A stretch of 64,000 bases of DNA from Euryodendron excelsum. Its lineage: Eukaryota; Streptophyta; Magnoliopsida; Ericales; Pentaphylacaceae. Positions 23,879 through 35,823 of the stretch are shown here, piece by piece (the stretch's first letter is position 1; each line of letters opens with the position of its first letter). Both the position numbers and the translations under genes were made by a program. The DNA is taken from assembly GCA_033060915.1 (NCBI GenBank), contig CM065379.1:39733318-39797317 (forward strand). Reading direction: 5' to 3'. The notes under the pieces were generated by a model. It did no database searches and was not told the DNA's origin. It was given only the letters and a program-made list of their open reading frames with translations.

Positions 23879-24319
23879 AATCCCCTTCAAGAAAAGTATC
23901 AATAGAAGAGTAAATATAAATTATGGAGATTTCATAGTTCAGATTTTTCATTAAAGGACAACCAATTACTTTCAATACAAATTTTAATCATATTAATAAC
24001 AGTAAAAATTCTTTTTTTTTCGTTTCATAGCCAACAACAAAACTAAGACCATATCTAGAAGATTGCAATTGAAAATCCATTTTTTTGATAAGACATCCAT
24101 GTCAAACTATAACTTGAACACTCAAGCTAACAACTGTTGGTCACCAATAAAGATCCCATACTACTACTTACCCTTGAGATATAAATCAATGGTCAAATAC
24201 TACCACCAATCTCCAACAAAGTTCGAAATTAAAATAAACAGTACATATAATTGGATTTACTTAAGAAAAATCATAAGTAAGGCAGTAGATCCAATACTAC
24301 TACTTACCCCTGATGACAA

Positions 24320-24960
24320 TGTTCCCGTAGACAATCACCAATATAGTGATTAATGAACTAAGGATCTGCAACTCCCTTTCTATGAAGGACACCTTATTCA
24401 TTAAATATTTAACCACTACGAGACTTTATGTTTAGCAACATGCAAGTTCTTGTAAAGATATGAGTTGCTCGAACACAAATGTCGTGAATGATTGTTATAT
24501 GAGTTAGACCGTGAAGCTCCATAGAGGAGCATGCCCAAAATATACGTAGAAGACCCAGAACAATCCATGGATGGTGCTTCAACGATGCATCAGCAAACCC
24601 TCACACCAATTTCCAAGTACTTTGAAAGTGATTATATCGTTGGTGGGTCAGTTTTCCCTGATTTGGTCATTGGTGGGTCAGCTTTCCTTGATTTAGTCAG
24701 TGGTGGGTTAGCTTTCCCTGATTTGGTTGGTAGTGGGTCTTTCTTTGGTTTGATTGGTGCTGGGTCATCTTCGATAAGTTGTTGAACTTTATGTTCTGCT
24801 ATAGTAGTGCTATTTGAATCCTTTGCCCATAACCTCCAATAACAAGAGTTTTCTCGATGAATCAGTTTCACGACACAGAGACGAGAGAAAGTAACCCAAT
24901 AATGAATGCTACACGAGTTTAGGGTTGTTATCATCTGATTTCTTTGATCAAATAGTGTTC
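24320..24960 (-). pseudogene. Decayed copy 1 of an unrecognised duplicated gene
   Basis: The minus strand carries the same exon as the better copies in units 2 and 3. A leader-side part reads VTFSRLCVVKLIHRENSCYWR, then a ten-residue repeat region (KSGKADPP-type), then HAPLWSF and KVSFIERELQILSSLITIL. Stops and frameshifts separate the pieces. The protein family is unknown. The hydrophobic C-terminal part suggests a membrane protein. Confidence 0.4.
24642..24761. repeat. 30-bp minisatellite, four copies
   Basis: The GGTGGGTCAGCTTTCCYTGA-type unit repeats with an exact 30-bp period at 24642, 24672, 24702 and 24732. Because 30 is divisible by three it adds ten residues per copy. Unit 2 has about one copy (near 45193) and unit 3 about two to three (near 63370), so copy number varies between sister units. 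Confidence 0.8.
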
Positions 24961-24974
24961 CCGAAGGGGGCTTA

Positions 24975-25257
24975 TAGCTTGTTTGGAACTTGAGGAAGGG
25001 AAAGGAAGGGAAAAGAAAGGAAGGGAAAGAGAAAATGAGGGAAATATATTTTTCCATCCTTGTTTGGTTTTGCAAAGAAAATAAACTGAAAGATGAGGGA
25101 AAAAAGAGGGAGGAAGAGAGAGAGTGAATTTTTTTTTCTCTCCATTTTCTTTCCTTTTCTCTCCTAGGCAATATCGAACCACGAAAGGACAAAAAGTTTA
25201 ACCTTTCTTTTCCTTTTCCTTCGCTTCGCTTCCCTCCCCTAAGTTCCAAACAGGCTA
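24975..25257. mobile_element. PIF/Harbinger-like MITE, copy in unit 1
   Basis: The terminal inverted repeats TAGCTTGTTTGGAACTT and AAGTTCCAAACAGGCTA are flanked by TTA on both sides (24972-24974 and 25258-25260). The interior is a purine-rich GGAAGGGAAAGG arm and its pyrimidine-rich complement. The apparent minus-strand ORFs through it are compositional. Homologous copies lie at equivalent positions in units 2 and 3. Confidence 0.8.
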
Positions 25258-26134
25258 TTAAATGTGAAGCAGGGAATTCATTGAAGACGATCTAAAAAGA
25301 AGTGTATGTCGAAGACTCTCTAAGTTCAACATCAAATCAAGCTTTAACGTTTACGGATAAACCCATAATTAGTAGCAACAAATTCAAAAAAACAAAAAAT
25401 TTCAAATATATTCCACTACCTAGAATTGAACGTGGGCTCTCATAAGTATTAGTAAAGACTAGACTGGTGGGCTAGGTGACACTACACTTAATTATTACAT
25501 ATTTAATATATACGTAACGTAATTAAATTTGATGAATCGACAATACATGTATGACTTTATAGCATTAATAACAATGGTTGAACCGATCATCCGTGAACCA
25601 ACACCTTTCACCCATTTGGTTCTAATAACTACGCCTGAAAAACTGTGAATCAGACCCTTTTAATAGTTGTCAACATGAATAGTGTTTAACTTGGATTTGA
25701 TTTATTTTTCTCTCCAAATTTTGAACACTGTGAGGTACCACTAAATAGACTAAGTTTCAAAATCAGGAGAAGATAGGTTGTGAAGGTCCCTTTTTTTATT
25801 TTTTATTTTTTATTTTATTATACCTATAGAAGAAAAGTATATACAAGAAATTTAATTTTCATGGTCGACATAAACCTAGTGAAGAAAATAGAATGCATTG
25901 TACAACTATTTTTTATTTTCCTCTTTATTTTCCTTCTTTGAAGAACATATATTATTACGAGAAAATCTATTCAGACAAATCATTCATATCATTAATTTGT
26001 TATACACGATAGGTAAATGAGAATTAGAAGAAATGAAGCCGGTGTCTCTACTCCAGCAACACAAAGAAGTACAAGTCAAATCAAACTCAAAGATAATTGT
26101 TGGGAATCAAATTATCAATCTATCATATGATTAG

Positions 26135-26726
26135 TGTGGGGAAATAACCCCCGGCCCAACCCGATGGGTGAGGCCCAATCTGTTCGAATTAAAAGTTGGG
26201 GCCCAAACCAGTTATGAGGAAAGGCCGGCCCAAATTACCGACCTCCTCCCAGCATGGCCCGGACAGCCAACGGTTTGCGCAAACCGCTGGCGGTTTTAGA
26301 GCATTAAATGCGGAGTTGACTTGCATTTAATGCACGAGTGGCCGCCCACACAAACGTCGACGTGCACGTCCGGTCAGCCGGAATCCCCCCACGACGATGC
26401 GCCAGACGCTGCAGGTGGCCAGGCGGCGTCAATGATGATGCCTAACCAGCAGACCATGAGAGCCAGCTGATAGGCCAAAAAAAACACTCCCCGAAGGACT
26501 ATATAAAGCCCGAGGAATCGAGAGCCAGGTATGGAGGATGAACCCCTGACTTACACCACTTCCATTCATACTTCTCAACTAAAGTTCGCTGACTTAACCT
26601 TCGGAGTGAGATCGACCCACCTAGGGTCGATCCATTCTAACCCATTCGTCTTGCAGGAAGAAGTTTGGAGTCATCCACGTTGGGCTTGAGAGATCGGCCC
26701 AGCCTTCCCGAAGAATCCCACCTACA
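26135..26726 (+). repeat. 5' LTR of the gypsy element
   Basis: 592 bp, TGTGGGGAAATAAC...CCCACCTACA. It contains the promoter TATA box (26500-26507). It differs from the 3' LTR by eight substitutions that I could count (seven transitions, one G/C transversion) and no indel. Confidence 0.95.
26500..26507 (+). promoter_or_regulatory. LTR TATA box
   Basis: TATATAAA, followed by GCCCGAGGAATCGAGAG, in the expected U3 position. The same box is conserved in the 3' LTR at 36394-36401. Transcription should start roughly 30 bp downstream. Confidence 0.7.
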
Positions 26727-26746
26727 ATTGGCGCCGTCTGTGGGAA
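26727..26746 (+). promoter_or_regulatory. Primer-binding site
   Basis: ATTGGCGCCGTCTGTGGGAA directly follows the 5' LTR. TTGGCGCCGTCTGTGGGA is a sequence often seen at this position in plant gypsy elements. I did not assign the tRNA. Confidence 0.75.
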
Positions 26747-26765
26747 GGCTTAAAAAAAAAAAACC

Positions 26766-27686
26766 ATGAGTCTAAACAACCGGAGACAGAGGAAAGAAAA
26801 CTACGACGGGAGGGGCTTCGGAGCCTCCTCCAGTAAAAACCAGACCAGTTCGGCACACTGCCAATCTACACCAGTAGGTCGGCAAAGAAGAATACTGAGG
26901 TCAGAGATACGAACGTCCGCCGAAAGCCACCCGGAGACACAAGAGGAAATGCGGAGGGATGCGGGTTATGTCAGGGACAGAAACTTCCGCAGGAACCACC
27001 CTCGGAATCTGGCCCCGTCACCCTCCAGTGGGCGGGTCCCAAGCGAGGATACACTCCGTGCGGCAGAGAGGGAAATTCGGTGGCGCGGAGAAGAGATAGC
27101 CTACCTCACCTCACAGGTGTGGGTAATGAGGGAGGCATTCTCTGCCAGGAATGGGCATAGGAGAGATGGGTCCCCAGATCGGGAGCAGGTTGTTGGCGCC
27201 AGGGACGAACCAGCGCCACCGGTAAGAGGGAGTTACACCCCTAGTACCACGCGTTGCGTTAACAGGCGCACGGGTCGGCGAAGGGACAGGAGTGAAACCC
27301 CGCCAAACAGCAGCCCAGCGGTGGAAGATCGGCGGAAGGAAGACTGGGAAAAGTGGTACAATGAAAAGCAGGAGGATAGAAGGCAGCAAACTAAGGAGCG
27401 CACAGCCCATGACCTGTTGAGAAAGGCCCTAGACCAGATTGCATCCACACCATTCACTGAGGAGATTGAATCCCATCCAATTCCTCAAAAATTCACCTCA
27501 CCAAAGTTCACCCTCTATGACGGGAAGTCTGACCCAATTAACCATGTTCGGCATTACAAACAGCTCATGGTAGTGTGGTGCAGCGACCAGATGCTGATGT
27601 GTCGAATCTTCCCCTCCAGCCTGGGGAGCGTGGCTTTACGGTGGTTCGACAAATTGCCACAAAAGTCCGTTTCAAGCTGGAGGTAG
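26766..27686 (+). pseudogene. gag: gag 5' part, ended by an in-frame amber
   Basis: The ATG at 26766 opens a 306-codon frame only about 40 bp after the LTR. The N-terminal 200 residues are charged and low in hydrophobics. The retrotransposon gag (capsid) domain begins around residue 230 (HPIPQKFTSPKFTLYDGKSD, then HVRHYKQLM, ALRWFDKLP). The frame stops at TAG 27684-27686 in the middle of that domain, just after SVSSWR, and continues in the same frame immediately afterwards (MAELFIARF). A stop inside the capsid fold is better explained as a nonsense mutation than as a programmed gag-pol readthrough. CAG-to-TAG is a plausible origin. Confidence 0.85.
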
Positions 27687-30600
27687 ATGGCCGAGCTCTT
27701 TATAGCTCGTTTCATTACAAACAGCCTACAGCCAAAGGAGGTTGACTTTTTGCTGACGTTGCGAAAGGAGGAAGGAGAAGGATTACAAGCATACGCCCGA
27801 CGCTACTGGGAGGCTTATAACGAAATTGATGAGTGCAGCGAGCAGCTGGCTGTAACTCAGTTCAAGATCGGCCTTCCCAGGGAACATCGCTTGCGACAGT
27901 CCTTAATGAAGAAACCAGCCCTCACCATACAAGAACTAATGCTGAGGATCGAGCGCTATGCGCCGCTGGACGAGGACGCACCCCAAGGGGAAACACCCAA
28001 GGTCGGCGCGGCAGCCGAAAGGACGAGCAAGAAGGATGCCAAGAAGCCCCGATCAGAGGACATCAGCCGAGGAAAAAGAGTGCCCGATGGGGTCTACACA
28101 GTCTTTAAAGACCCCATCTATAAAATATTGCCCCAGATCCGTGATAAGCCCTTCTTCAAGTGGCCCCCAAAGCTGGGGGGAGACCCTGCAACTAGGGACC
28201 AGAAGAGGTTCTGTTCCTACCACGGCGAGAAGGGGCACAAGACGGAGCAGTGTCGGCATCTGAAAACCCATTTGGAAGACTTAGCCAAAGCTGGCCACCT
28301 CGACCAATTCATTGATCGGGAGAAGACTAAGGTCGAAGCCGAGCAGCCACGAGTGCAGGAAGCAGCCCAGAAGAAACCAGAACTAAGGCCGGTTCGGGTA
28401 ATCAACGTGCTACACGGCTCGGCCGAGTCGGGAATCATAGACCCACATAGGTACCGAGCCGAGATGCAGAAGGCTGCGCACCTAAGGGAAGTGATGCAGA
28501 TACAACCACCCAGCAAGAAAGCCAAGGTCGGCAATACCCATGCATCAATCTCCTTCACCGACGAGGATCTCGCTGGAGTGCAGATCCCCCACAATGATGC
28601 CTTGGTTGTTACGTTAAGAATGGCGGACTGTGACGTTAAAAGATTACTCATTGACCAGGGGAGTTCATATGAAGTTATGTACTACAGCCTGTTCAAACAA
28701 TTGGGGCTCAGGGAGTCCGACCTCCAGCCATCGCTCAGCCCATTGATTGGCTTCAGCTTAGACCCAGTTTGGCCCATGGGTAAAGTGACGGTTCCTGTGA
28801 CGGCTGGAGGGATCACATTACAAACAGAATTCCTGGTTGTTAACGTACCATCCCCCTACAACGCCATCATGGGACGAACCTGGTTACACCTCATGAAGGC
28901 CATTCCCTCCACCTACCACCAGCTGCTTCGGTTCCCGACCCCAGCGGGGGTTGGCGAGATAAGGGGAGACCAGGTGACTGCCAAACGGTGTTTCCTAACA
29001 ACATGTGCGACCAAGACAAGATCAGAGAAAGTACAAATGATGGAGCTGCATGAAGACACCCCCACCATAGACGATGTGGGACAGGCGCCCGAGAATAAAG
29101 CTGTGGAGGACCTGAAGAAGATATACATAGATCGGCAAGGGGAAAAATACTTCGTCATCGGCACCTCCTTGACCAAACAAGAGGAAAAATCCCTCATTGA
29201 GTTACTGACAGACTTCCTGGAAGTATTCGCCTGGACACCTTATGACATGCCTGGGATTGCCGCCGACTTTGCCTGTCATCGCCTTAATGTAAACCCAAAT
29301 TGCCGACCTGTTATCCAAAAGGGGAGAAGGGCAGCTACCCAGCATGTGGACGCTGTCTTGGAGGAAATAGAGAAGCTTTTGGAAGCTGGAGCGATTCAGG
29401 AGATCAACTACCCAAGCTGGTTGTCAAACACCGTAGTAGTAAAAAAGAAGGACGGCAAATGGAGGGTCTGTGTAGACTTCACTGACCTCAACAGGGCGTG
29501 CCCCAAAGATCCATTCCCCCTGCCCAAAATTGACCAGCTTGTGGATGCAACCGCCGGCTTCGGAAGGATGAGTTTCTTGGATGCCTACCGTGGATATCAC
29601 CAGATCCCACTTCACCCCGACGACCAAGAGAAAACGGCCTTCATCACTCCAAGGGGTATTTACTGCTATAGAGTTATGCCCTTTGGCCTGAAGAACGCCG
29701 GAGCCACATATCAGCGATTGGTCACAAAGATGTTCAAGACGCAGCTCGGCAGAACTGTCGAGGTCTACATCGATGACATGGTTGTAAAAAGCAAACTGAG
29801 CGACGCCCATTCGGCGGACCTAAAGGAGGTACTCTGTATCCTGAGAGACTACAAAATGCGGCTGAACGCTTCAAAATGTGTCTTCGGGGTCGGCTCAGGC
29901 AAGTTCTTGGGGTTCCTGGTCACGCATCGGGGTATCGAGATGGACCCCCGGCAGATTAGTGCAATCCAGAGCGTTCACGCTCCAAAGAATGCCAAAGAGG
30001 TTCAGAGATTGACAGGAATGGCCGCCGCACTCAACAGATTCATTAGCCGTTCCTCGGACCGGTGCCGACCTTTTTTCCAGCTCCTAAAGAAACAGGAACG
30101 GTTCGAGTGGACCCCTGAGTGTGACTCTGCCCTCGCCGATCTAAAAGATTACCTCACCAAACCACCCCTGCTCTCCACGCCTGTCCAGCATGAAGAGCTC
30201 TTCCTCTACCTTGCAGTGTCAGACCATGCAGTCAGCGCGGTCCTACTCAGGCAAGAAAATCGGCAACAATTCCCAGTCTATTACGTCAGCAAAACACTAC
30301 TTGGAGCCGAGACCAGGTATCTACCCCTGGAGAAACTGACACTCGCACTGGTAGTCGCCTCCCGAAAGTTGGTGCATTACTTCAGATCTCACACCATTAA
30401 CGTCCTCACCAACCACCAGCTCAAACCCCTCCTAAGGAAAGCCGACTTCTCAGGAAGAATTGCAAAATGGGCCGTAGAATTAGGAGAGTTTGACATCAAG
30501 TTCCAGCCTAGATCGGCAGTGAAGGGGCAGGTTCTCGCTGATTTTATTGCTGAGTTCTCTGTCGAAATTTCACCAGAAGTAGAAGAGACCCCGGCCACTG

Positions 30601-32375
30601 GCCAACCGCAACACGAAATCCCCCTGGATCTTTGGGAACAATCTGATCATTGGAAACTCTACGTGGACGGAGCTTCCAATGACCGGGGGGCAGGATCTGG
30701 CATCGTACTCGTTACACCAGATGGTCTAACCATCGAGCAAGCCATCAAGCTGGAATTCACTGCTTCCAACAATGAGTCAGAATACGAGGCCTTGCTCGCC
30801 GGAATACGTCGAGCCATTGAACTTCGAATTCCCGAAATCGTCATTTACTCGGACTCCTTACTTGTCGTAAATCAAATCACAGGGGAATACGTTGCAAAGA
30901 ACGACAGAATGATGTTGTACGTAGCAAAGGCCAAGGAACTTCTGAGCCAATTTAAAAACTACAAGCTTCGACAGATTAGCCGAGATAACAACTCACATGC
31001 GGATGCCTTGGCGACCCTGGCCACGGCTCTGAAATCAGGTTCGAGAAGGACGATCAACGTGGAAACTCTTGCCAATCCCAGCATTTTCCGCGAGGAGGAT
31101 GAAGCCTTGACAGCGGAGAAGCTGGGACCATCATGGATGGACCCAATCATTTCTTACCTCGACACAGACAAGCTACCAGACGATAAGGCTGAAGCTCGGC
31201 GAATCAAGCATGCATCTCTCAGGTATTGGCTGTCACCAGGTAAGGAACTTTACAGACGTTCTTTTACAGGTCCTTATTTGCACTGCGTTCATCCGGACCA
31301 AGTACAGAGCGTCTTGTTCGAAATCCATGAAGGGATATGTGGAAGTCACGTCGGCGGTAGATCGGTCGCACACCGAGCCATCTTACAGGGATACTGGTGG
31401 CCTTACATGCAGAAGGATGCAGCCCAGTATGTCCTGAAGTGCGACAAATGTCAGAGGTTTTCCCCCATTATCCACCAGCCAGCCGAAGATCTTGCTTCCA
31501 TCACTAGTCCGTGGCCTTTCGCTCAGTGGGGACTGGACATTATCGGACCTTTGCCTCGGGCTCCGGGCAACAAAAGGTTCCTCATCATGGCCACGGATTA
31601 CTTTACCAAATGGGTAGAAGCCGAACCTTTATCAAACATCAGGGAAACTGACGCCAAAAGGTTCGTGTGGAAAAGCATTGTCACCAGATTCGGGTTGCCC
31701 CGTGCCATCGTATCAGATAACGGCACCCAGTTCGACGGTAATATCTTCAGATCATTTTGCGAAGGATTGGGGATTAGAAACTATTACTCAACACCAGCCT
31801 ACCCCCAGTGCAACGGGCAAGCCGAAATTTCAAATAAAACCATGCTGAACGGAGTCAAGAAACGTCTTGAAAAAGCCAAGGGGAAGTGGACGGAAGAGCT
31901 ACCCAATGTCTTATGGTCCTACCGAACAACCCCAAGAAGGTCCACAGGAGAAACACCGTTCTCCTTGGCATACGGGGTGGAGGCAGTCATCCCCCTGGAG
32001 ATCGGACTACCAACTATCAGGTCGGCAGCTTTCGACACCGGTGTCAATGACCAAACGGTTGCGAGAGATCTGGATCTTGTCGAAGAGAGAAGGGAAGCCG
32101 CTTTGATCAAGCTCACAGAGTATCAGCGATAGCTTAAACGCTCTTACAACAAGCGGGTCCGCCCAAGAAACTTTGCTTCAGGAGATCTGGTTTTACGCAA
32201 AGTATTGGGGGCAACCAAGAAGGCGGCAGATGGGAAGCTCGACCCCAATTGGGAAGGCCCCTACAGAGTCACATCCCAGGTCGGCATCGGCGCGTACAGA
32301 CTTAAGACCGTTGAAGAAGGGCTACCGTTGCCACGACCTTGGAACGCGACCAACTTTAGGAAGTTCTACCAATAA
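27687..32375 (+). pseudogene. pol: gag 3' part and pol polyprotein of the Tat-like element
   Basis: In frame with the gag start, domains occur in this order. The rest of the capsid comes first, then a CSYHGEKGHKTEQC zinc-knuckle-like motif (near 28210) and an aspartic protease with LLIDQGSSYE (near 28640). Reverse transcriptase follows, with FLDAYRGYHQI, MPFGLKNAGATYQ and catalytic YIDDM (29766), then RNase H and a second RNase H-like domain starting WKLYVDGAS (30651). Integrase has a CDKC zinc-binding end (31441), GLDIIGPLP, SDNGTQF and the Glu in GQAE. A TAG at 32130-32132 interrupts the frame. The same frame then continues through a typical integrase tail (YNKRVRPRNF, GDLVLRKV, NWEGPYRV, PRPWNA) to TAA at 32373. 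Gene order protease-RT-RNH-INT is gypsy type. Confidence 0.9.
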
Positions 32376-32475
32376 TATGAAACCCCAAACACTGTAACAG
32401 TCCCCGAAATGTATAAAGCTCAGCTGAAGAATCAATGAAAATGAAGATTGTTCAAACGACCCCACTCACACCATT

Positions 32476-33239
32476 CCGACCAAAACAAAAACCAAGTGTA
32501 AAAACTTGGTCCTGCCCAAGTTGGGCAGGTCGGCCAAAGAAGGCCAAAGCAAAAACCAAGTGTAAAAACTTGGTCCTGCCCAAGTTGGGCAGGTCGGCCA
32601 AAGAAGGCCAAAGCAAAAACCAAGTGTAAAAACTTGGTCCTGTCCAAGTTGGGCAGGTCGGCCAAAGAAGGCCAAAGCAAAAACCAAGTGTAAAAACTTG
32701 GTCCTGCCCAAGTTGGGCAGGTCGGCCAAAGAAGGCCAAAACAAAAACCAAGTGTAAAAACTTGGTCCTGTCCATGTTGGGCAGGTCGGCCAAAGAAGGC
32801 CAAAGCAAAAACCAAGTGTAAAAACTTGGTCCTGTCCAAGTTGGGCAGGTCGGCCAAAGAAGGCCAAAGCAAAAACCAAGTGTAAAAACTTGGTCCTGCC
32901 CAAGTTGGGCAGGTCGGCCAAAGAAGGCCAAAGCAAAAATCAAGTGTAAAAACTTGGTCCTGTCCAAGTTGGGCAGGTCGGCCAAAGAAGGCCAAAGCAA
33001 AAACCAAGTGTAAAAACGTGGTCCTGCCCAAGTTGGGCAGGTCGGCCAAAGAAGGCCAAAACAAAAACCAAGTGTAAAAACTTGGTCCTGTCCATGTTGG
33101 GCAGGTCGGCCAAAGAAGGCCAAAGCAAAAACCAAGTGTAAAAACTTGGTCCTGTCCAAGTTGAGCAGGTCGGCCAAAGAAGGCCAAGACAAAAACCATG
33201 GGTAAAAACGTGGTCCTGCCCATGTTGGGCAGGACGGCC
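32476..33239. repeat. 64-bp minisatellite, 12 copies
   Basis: GGTCCTG recurs at 32508 and then every 64 bp to 33212, twelve times without an indel. Each unit carries a CCTGCCCAA-G-TTGGGCAGG hairpin and an ACCAAGT...ACTTGGT inverted repeat. Sixty-four is not a multiple of three and the unit has no stop in any minus-strand frame. The long minus-strand ORFs here (up to 312 codons, FFGRPAQLGQDQVF-like) are therefore repeat artefacts. Tandem repeats in the 3' untranslated region are a known property of Tat-lineage elements. Confidence 0.92.
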
Positions 33240-33427
33240 AGAGAAAAACTAAAGTCCAGTGTCGATTCTGCCCAAATTGCACAGACCGGCCAAGAAAAGC
33301 TGAAGAAAGAAAAATTAAGTCTAAACGACAAAATCAAATGAAGGAGATCCAGTAGTAAACAAACAGACAAGTTCTTCTCATTAAAAAAGTACTGACGGTT
33401 ACAAAAATGGAGAAAGAGAAAGAAAAA

Positions 33428-35634
33428 CTATGCCGACTTCTCCCCCGGCTCTGCAGACACCCCCGGCGAGACTTCTACCACGTCCTCTGGGGGCACAGCT
33501 GTGATCTTCAAGCCTTCAACTCTCTCCTTCTCAGCAGCAGCAGCAGCTTCGGCCGCGTCCTTTAACCTAAGCTCCCGTGCATATTGGGCATTGGCTAGGA
33601 CTTTCTTCGGACAAACGACGCCCTCCTCGGTAGTGTCGAAATAGTCCGGGCAAAGACCCCACACATCGGAGGCCTTATCCAACTCTGCCACGATAAGGGC
33701 ACCATTCCAACCCTGTCGGAAAATGGTGCGACTGAAGTCCATCATCTCTTGAGCCAAATTCTTGGCTCCCCTTTCTTCACCCCGCTTCAATATGGCCTCC
33801 TCCTTCGCCTTCAGCTTGGCCACTTTTGCCTTAAGGGTCTCCACCTCCTCGTTGGCCTTGTGCAGATCCACGGACTGCACGTCAAACTTTCTCTCAAGGT
33901 CGGCGAGATCCTTATCCCTCTTCTCGAAGTCGGCCTTCGTCAGCAAAAGCTCGGCGGAAGCCTGCTCGGCTTGTTTCTTGAAGGTAATCCGCTCCTTATT
34001 TGCTTCAATCCATTCAAGCTTCAGACGCCCGTGCTCTTCAATAAGTTGCTGGTGAACCTCGGCAAGCTTTTGGAAGCGTGTCATCGCCTCCAAGGAATTT
34101 AGGCAGCCCTACACAAATTGGAGAAGGTTGTTGTTAGGTGAAGTGCCTAAGAGGACTGTAGTCACCGAAAGTTATAGCCGTCTTACCAGTACGGAATCAT
34201 GGAAGGCGCCCATAAAGACGGCCGAGTCGCTTGCTTCGCCCAGCTTCACCACGTCCTTTTTCTAAAGGACGCTTTTCAAAACACCAAAAGCGACCTCGGG
34301 CTGATCGATCATGGAATCCGCTGTCGTCATTGGACGGCCCAAAATGTCCGGAGTAATGGTCACTGTCTCGCCGACCTCGTCCACCGTGGCTTTGCCTTTC
34401 AGCTTCTTGGGCGCATGAGTTGGAGTGACATCGGGCCTTCTTTTTCTTTGTTGCGGCGTCTCTGGCCTCTGTTGCACGGTTGTGGCCTCCTCCACGGGTG
34501 CTGCCACCGGCTCGGCTGTTGGAGTTCCCGCAGGGGTGGGAGTAGCCGACCTCAGCGGCTGTCCCGCCAGAGCAAACATTCTTTCCTTCAGACTCATGCC
34601 GTCCATCTCGTTGGGTGATGGGCTCGAATCACTCGTTCGGTTGGGAATCACAACTCGGCGGTCGGGTACGGTGTATGCTGACGAAGTGGACGCCGAACTG
34701 TGTGATTTGGTTCGCTCTTCTTGCCGTTCTTCGCCAGGCGATGCAGACGGGGGAGCAACTGCGACCGTCACGCCTGTAGGGATGCGCGCCCTCTCGATCG
34801 CTATGCCAGTAGGGATTTCTTCAAAGTCCCCTTCAGCGCCTTCGTCCGCCAATCTTGCTAGTATGCTCGGGGGGACTCCAGTCTCGGCAGTAAAAGTCGA
34901 GTATCGTAGCGGATAGGAGAGCAAGATATGTGCTGCCCGAGCTATGAACCGCAGCCGACCTTCACCAACGTAGTTCAAGACCTTGTTGAGGTCGTCAGAG
35001 TTAACCAACCAATCGCAAGCTTTCGACCGCTTCCTTGTGTCTGCAAAAAAGTTCGAGAGTTAGTTTGGATGCGGGCTGAAACTTAAACTGATATGCAGTC
35101 TGAGAAGATCGGCATCAAACCTAGTTCAACGGGCTTCCTAGGGCATCGAATCGCCGGTCTATCCTTCTCGGGAACACTGCCAAACTCCCATGGACCAGTT
35201 ACCCAAACCCTTACATCATCAACGCCCTTCCCTGAGGAAGACAGACACTTCACTAACTCTAAGGACTTCTTTACTACCCGGAGGTAAACCTTGTAACTAC
35301 CTCCGACTTTGCAAAGGGTGTAACAATAGTCCAGTTCGGCGAGGCCCAGGTTTACCCCCAGTCGCCGATTTATTTCAAGCATACCGAAGAAGATCCTATA
35401 CACATTCGACGCTAACTGGGAAGGTGACACATTACTTTTTACTATGAACTTCTGAAGAAGAGGGTGGAGGGGAAACCTGAGCCCCCCTTCGACGATGGCG
35501 ATGACCGGAAATGGCACTCCTTTTTCGGTCTCGCCCATACGGAAGTCATCAGGGTCGACCAACTCTAAGCCGATCTCGTCTGGGATTTCGAACCTGGCCC
35601 TGAACGAAGCAAGGGCCGACAGACCATCTAACAT
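33428..35634 (-). pseudogene. Antisense multi-exon gene of the Tat-like element, 682 codons
   Basis: The minus strand encodes a spliced frame. Exon A is 35634-35121 (ATG, MLDGLSALASF); an 80-nt intron runs from donor GTTTGATG to acceptor TTTTTTGCAG; exon B is 35040-34187; a 78-nt intron runs from donor GTAAGA to acceptor GTGTAG; exon C is 34108-33428. Phases agree at both junctions (514, 854 and 681 nt). Exon A resembles the 'putative gypsy type transposon' domain (Transposase_28-like: PFPVIAIVEGGLRFPLHPLLQ, VNLGLAELDY). Exon B ends in a Pro/Thr-rich region with a basic KKLKGKA stretch. Exon C is a coiled coil (QQLIEEHGRLKLEW, LERKFDVQSVDLHKANEEVE) with an acidic tail. One in-frame TAG at 34262-34264 interrupts exon B. 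An upstream non-coding exon ending CACT/GTAAGTG (about 35730) is likely. The function of such antisense ORFs is unknown. Confidence 0.75.
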
Positions 35635-35823
35635 TTTACGAAGACGGGATGCTATCGGGGGGCAATCGTCAACACACAAAAAGTACAGTGAAGAGCGAAA
35701 GAGTTGCGGGCTCGAAGGACACTTACAGTGTTGGGTGCCGAAACAGCCGACGCACTCGTGATTCAAGAGGCAGGGAAGTAGAAAAAGAGCAAGTGTTTTC
35801 CCGAAACCAATTAGGGCGTCATT

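Noticed and set aside
24632..25249. 205-codon minus-strand ORF as one gene
   Set aside because: Its first half is the purine/pyrimidine arms of a MITE and the rest joins the duplicated-gene exon. It is a chimera of a transposon and exon sequence, not a continuous gene.
27684..27686. Programmed gag-pol readthrough stop
   Set aside because: The stop lies inside the capsid domain rather than at the gag/protease boundary, and no known readthrough context follows it.
27111..28651. Minus-strand ORFs opposite gag
   Set aside because: Shadows of the gag frame in GC-rich sequence.
32432..33370. 312-codon minus-strand ORF and overlapping 276- and 156-codon frames
   Set aside because: They are produced by the 64-bp tandem repeat being free of stops in every minus frame. 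Period, composition and multiple overlapping frames argue against a protein.
34199..34916. Plus-strand ORFs of 139 and 163 codons opposite the antisense gene
   Set aside because: They are shadows of exon B of the antisense gene, which has phase-consistent splice sites and domain-like sequence.
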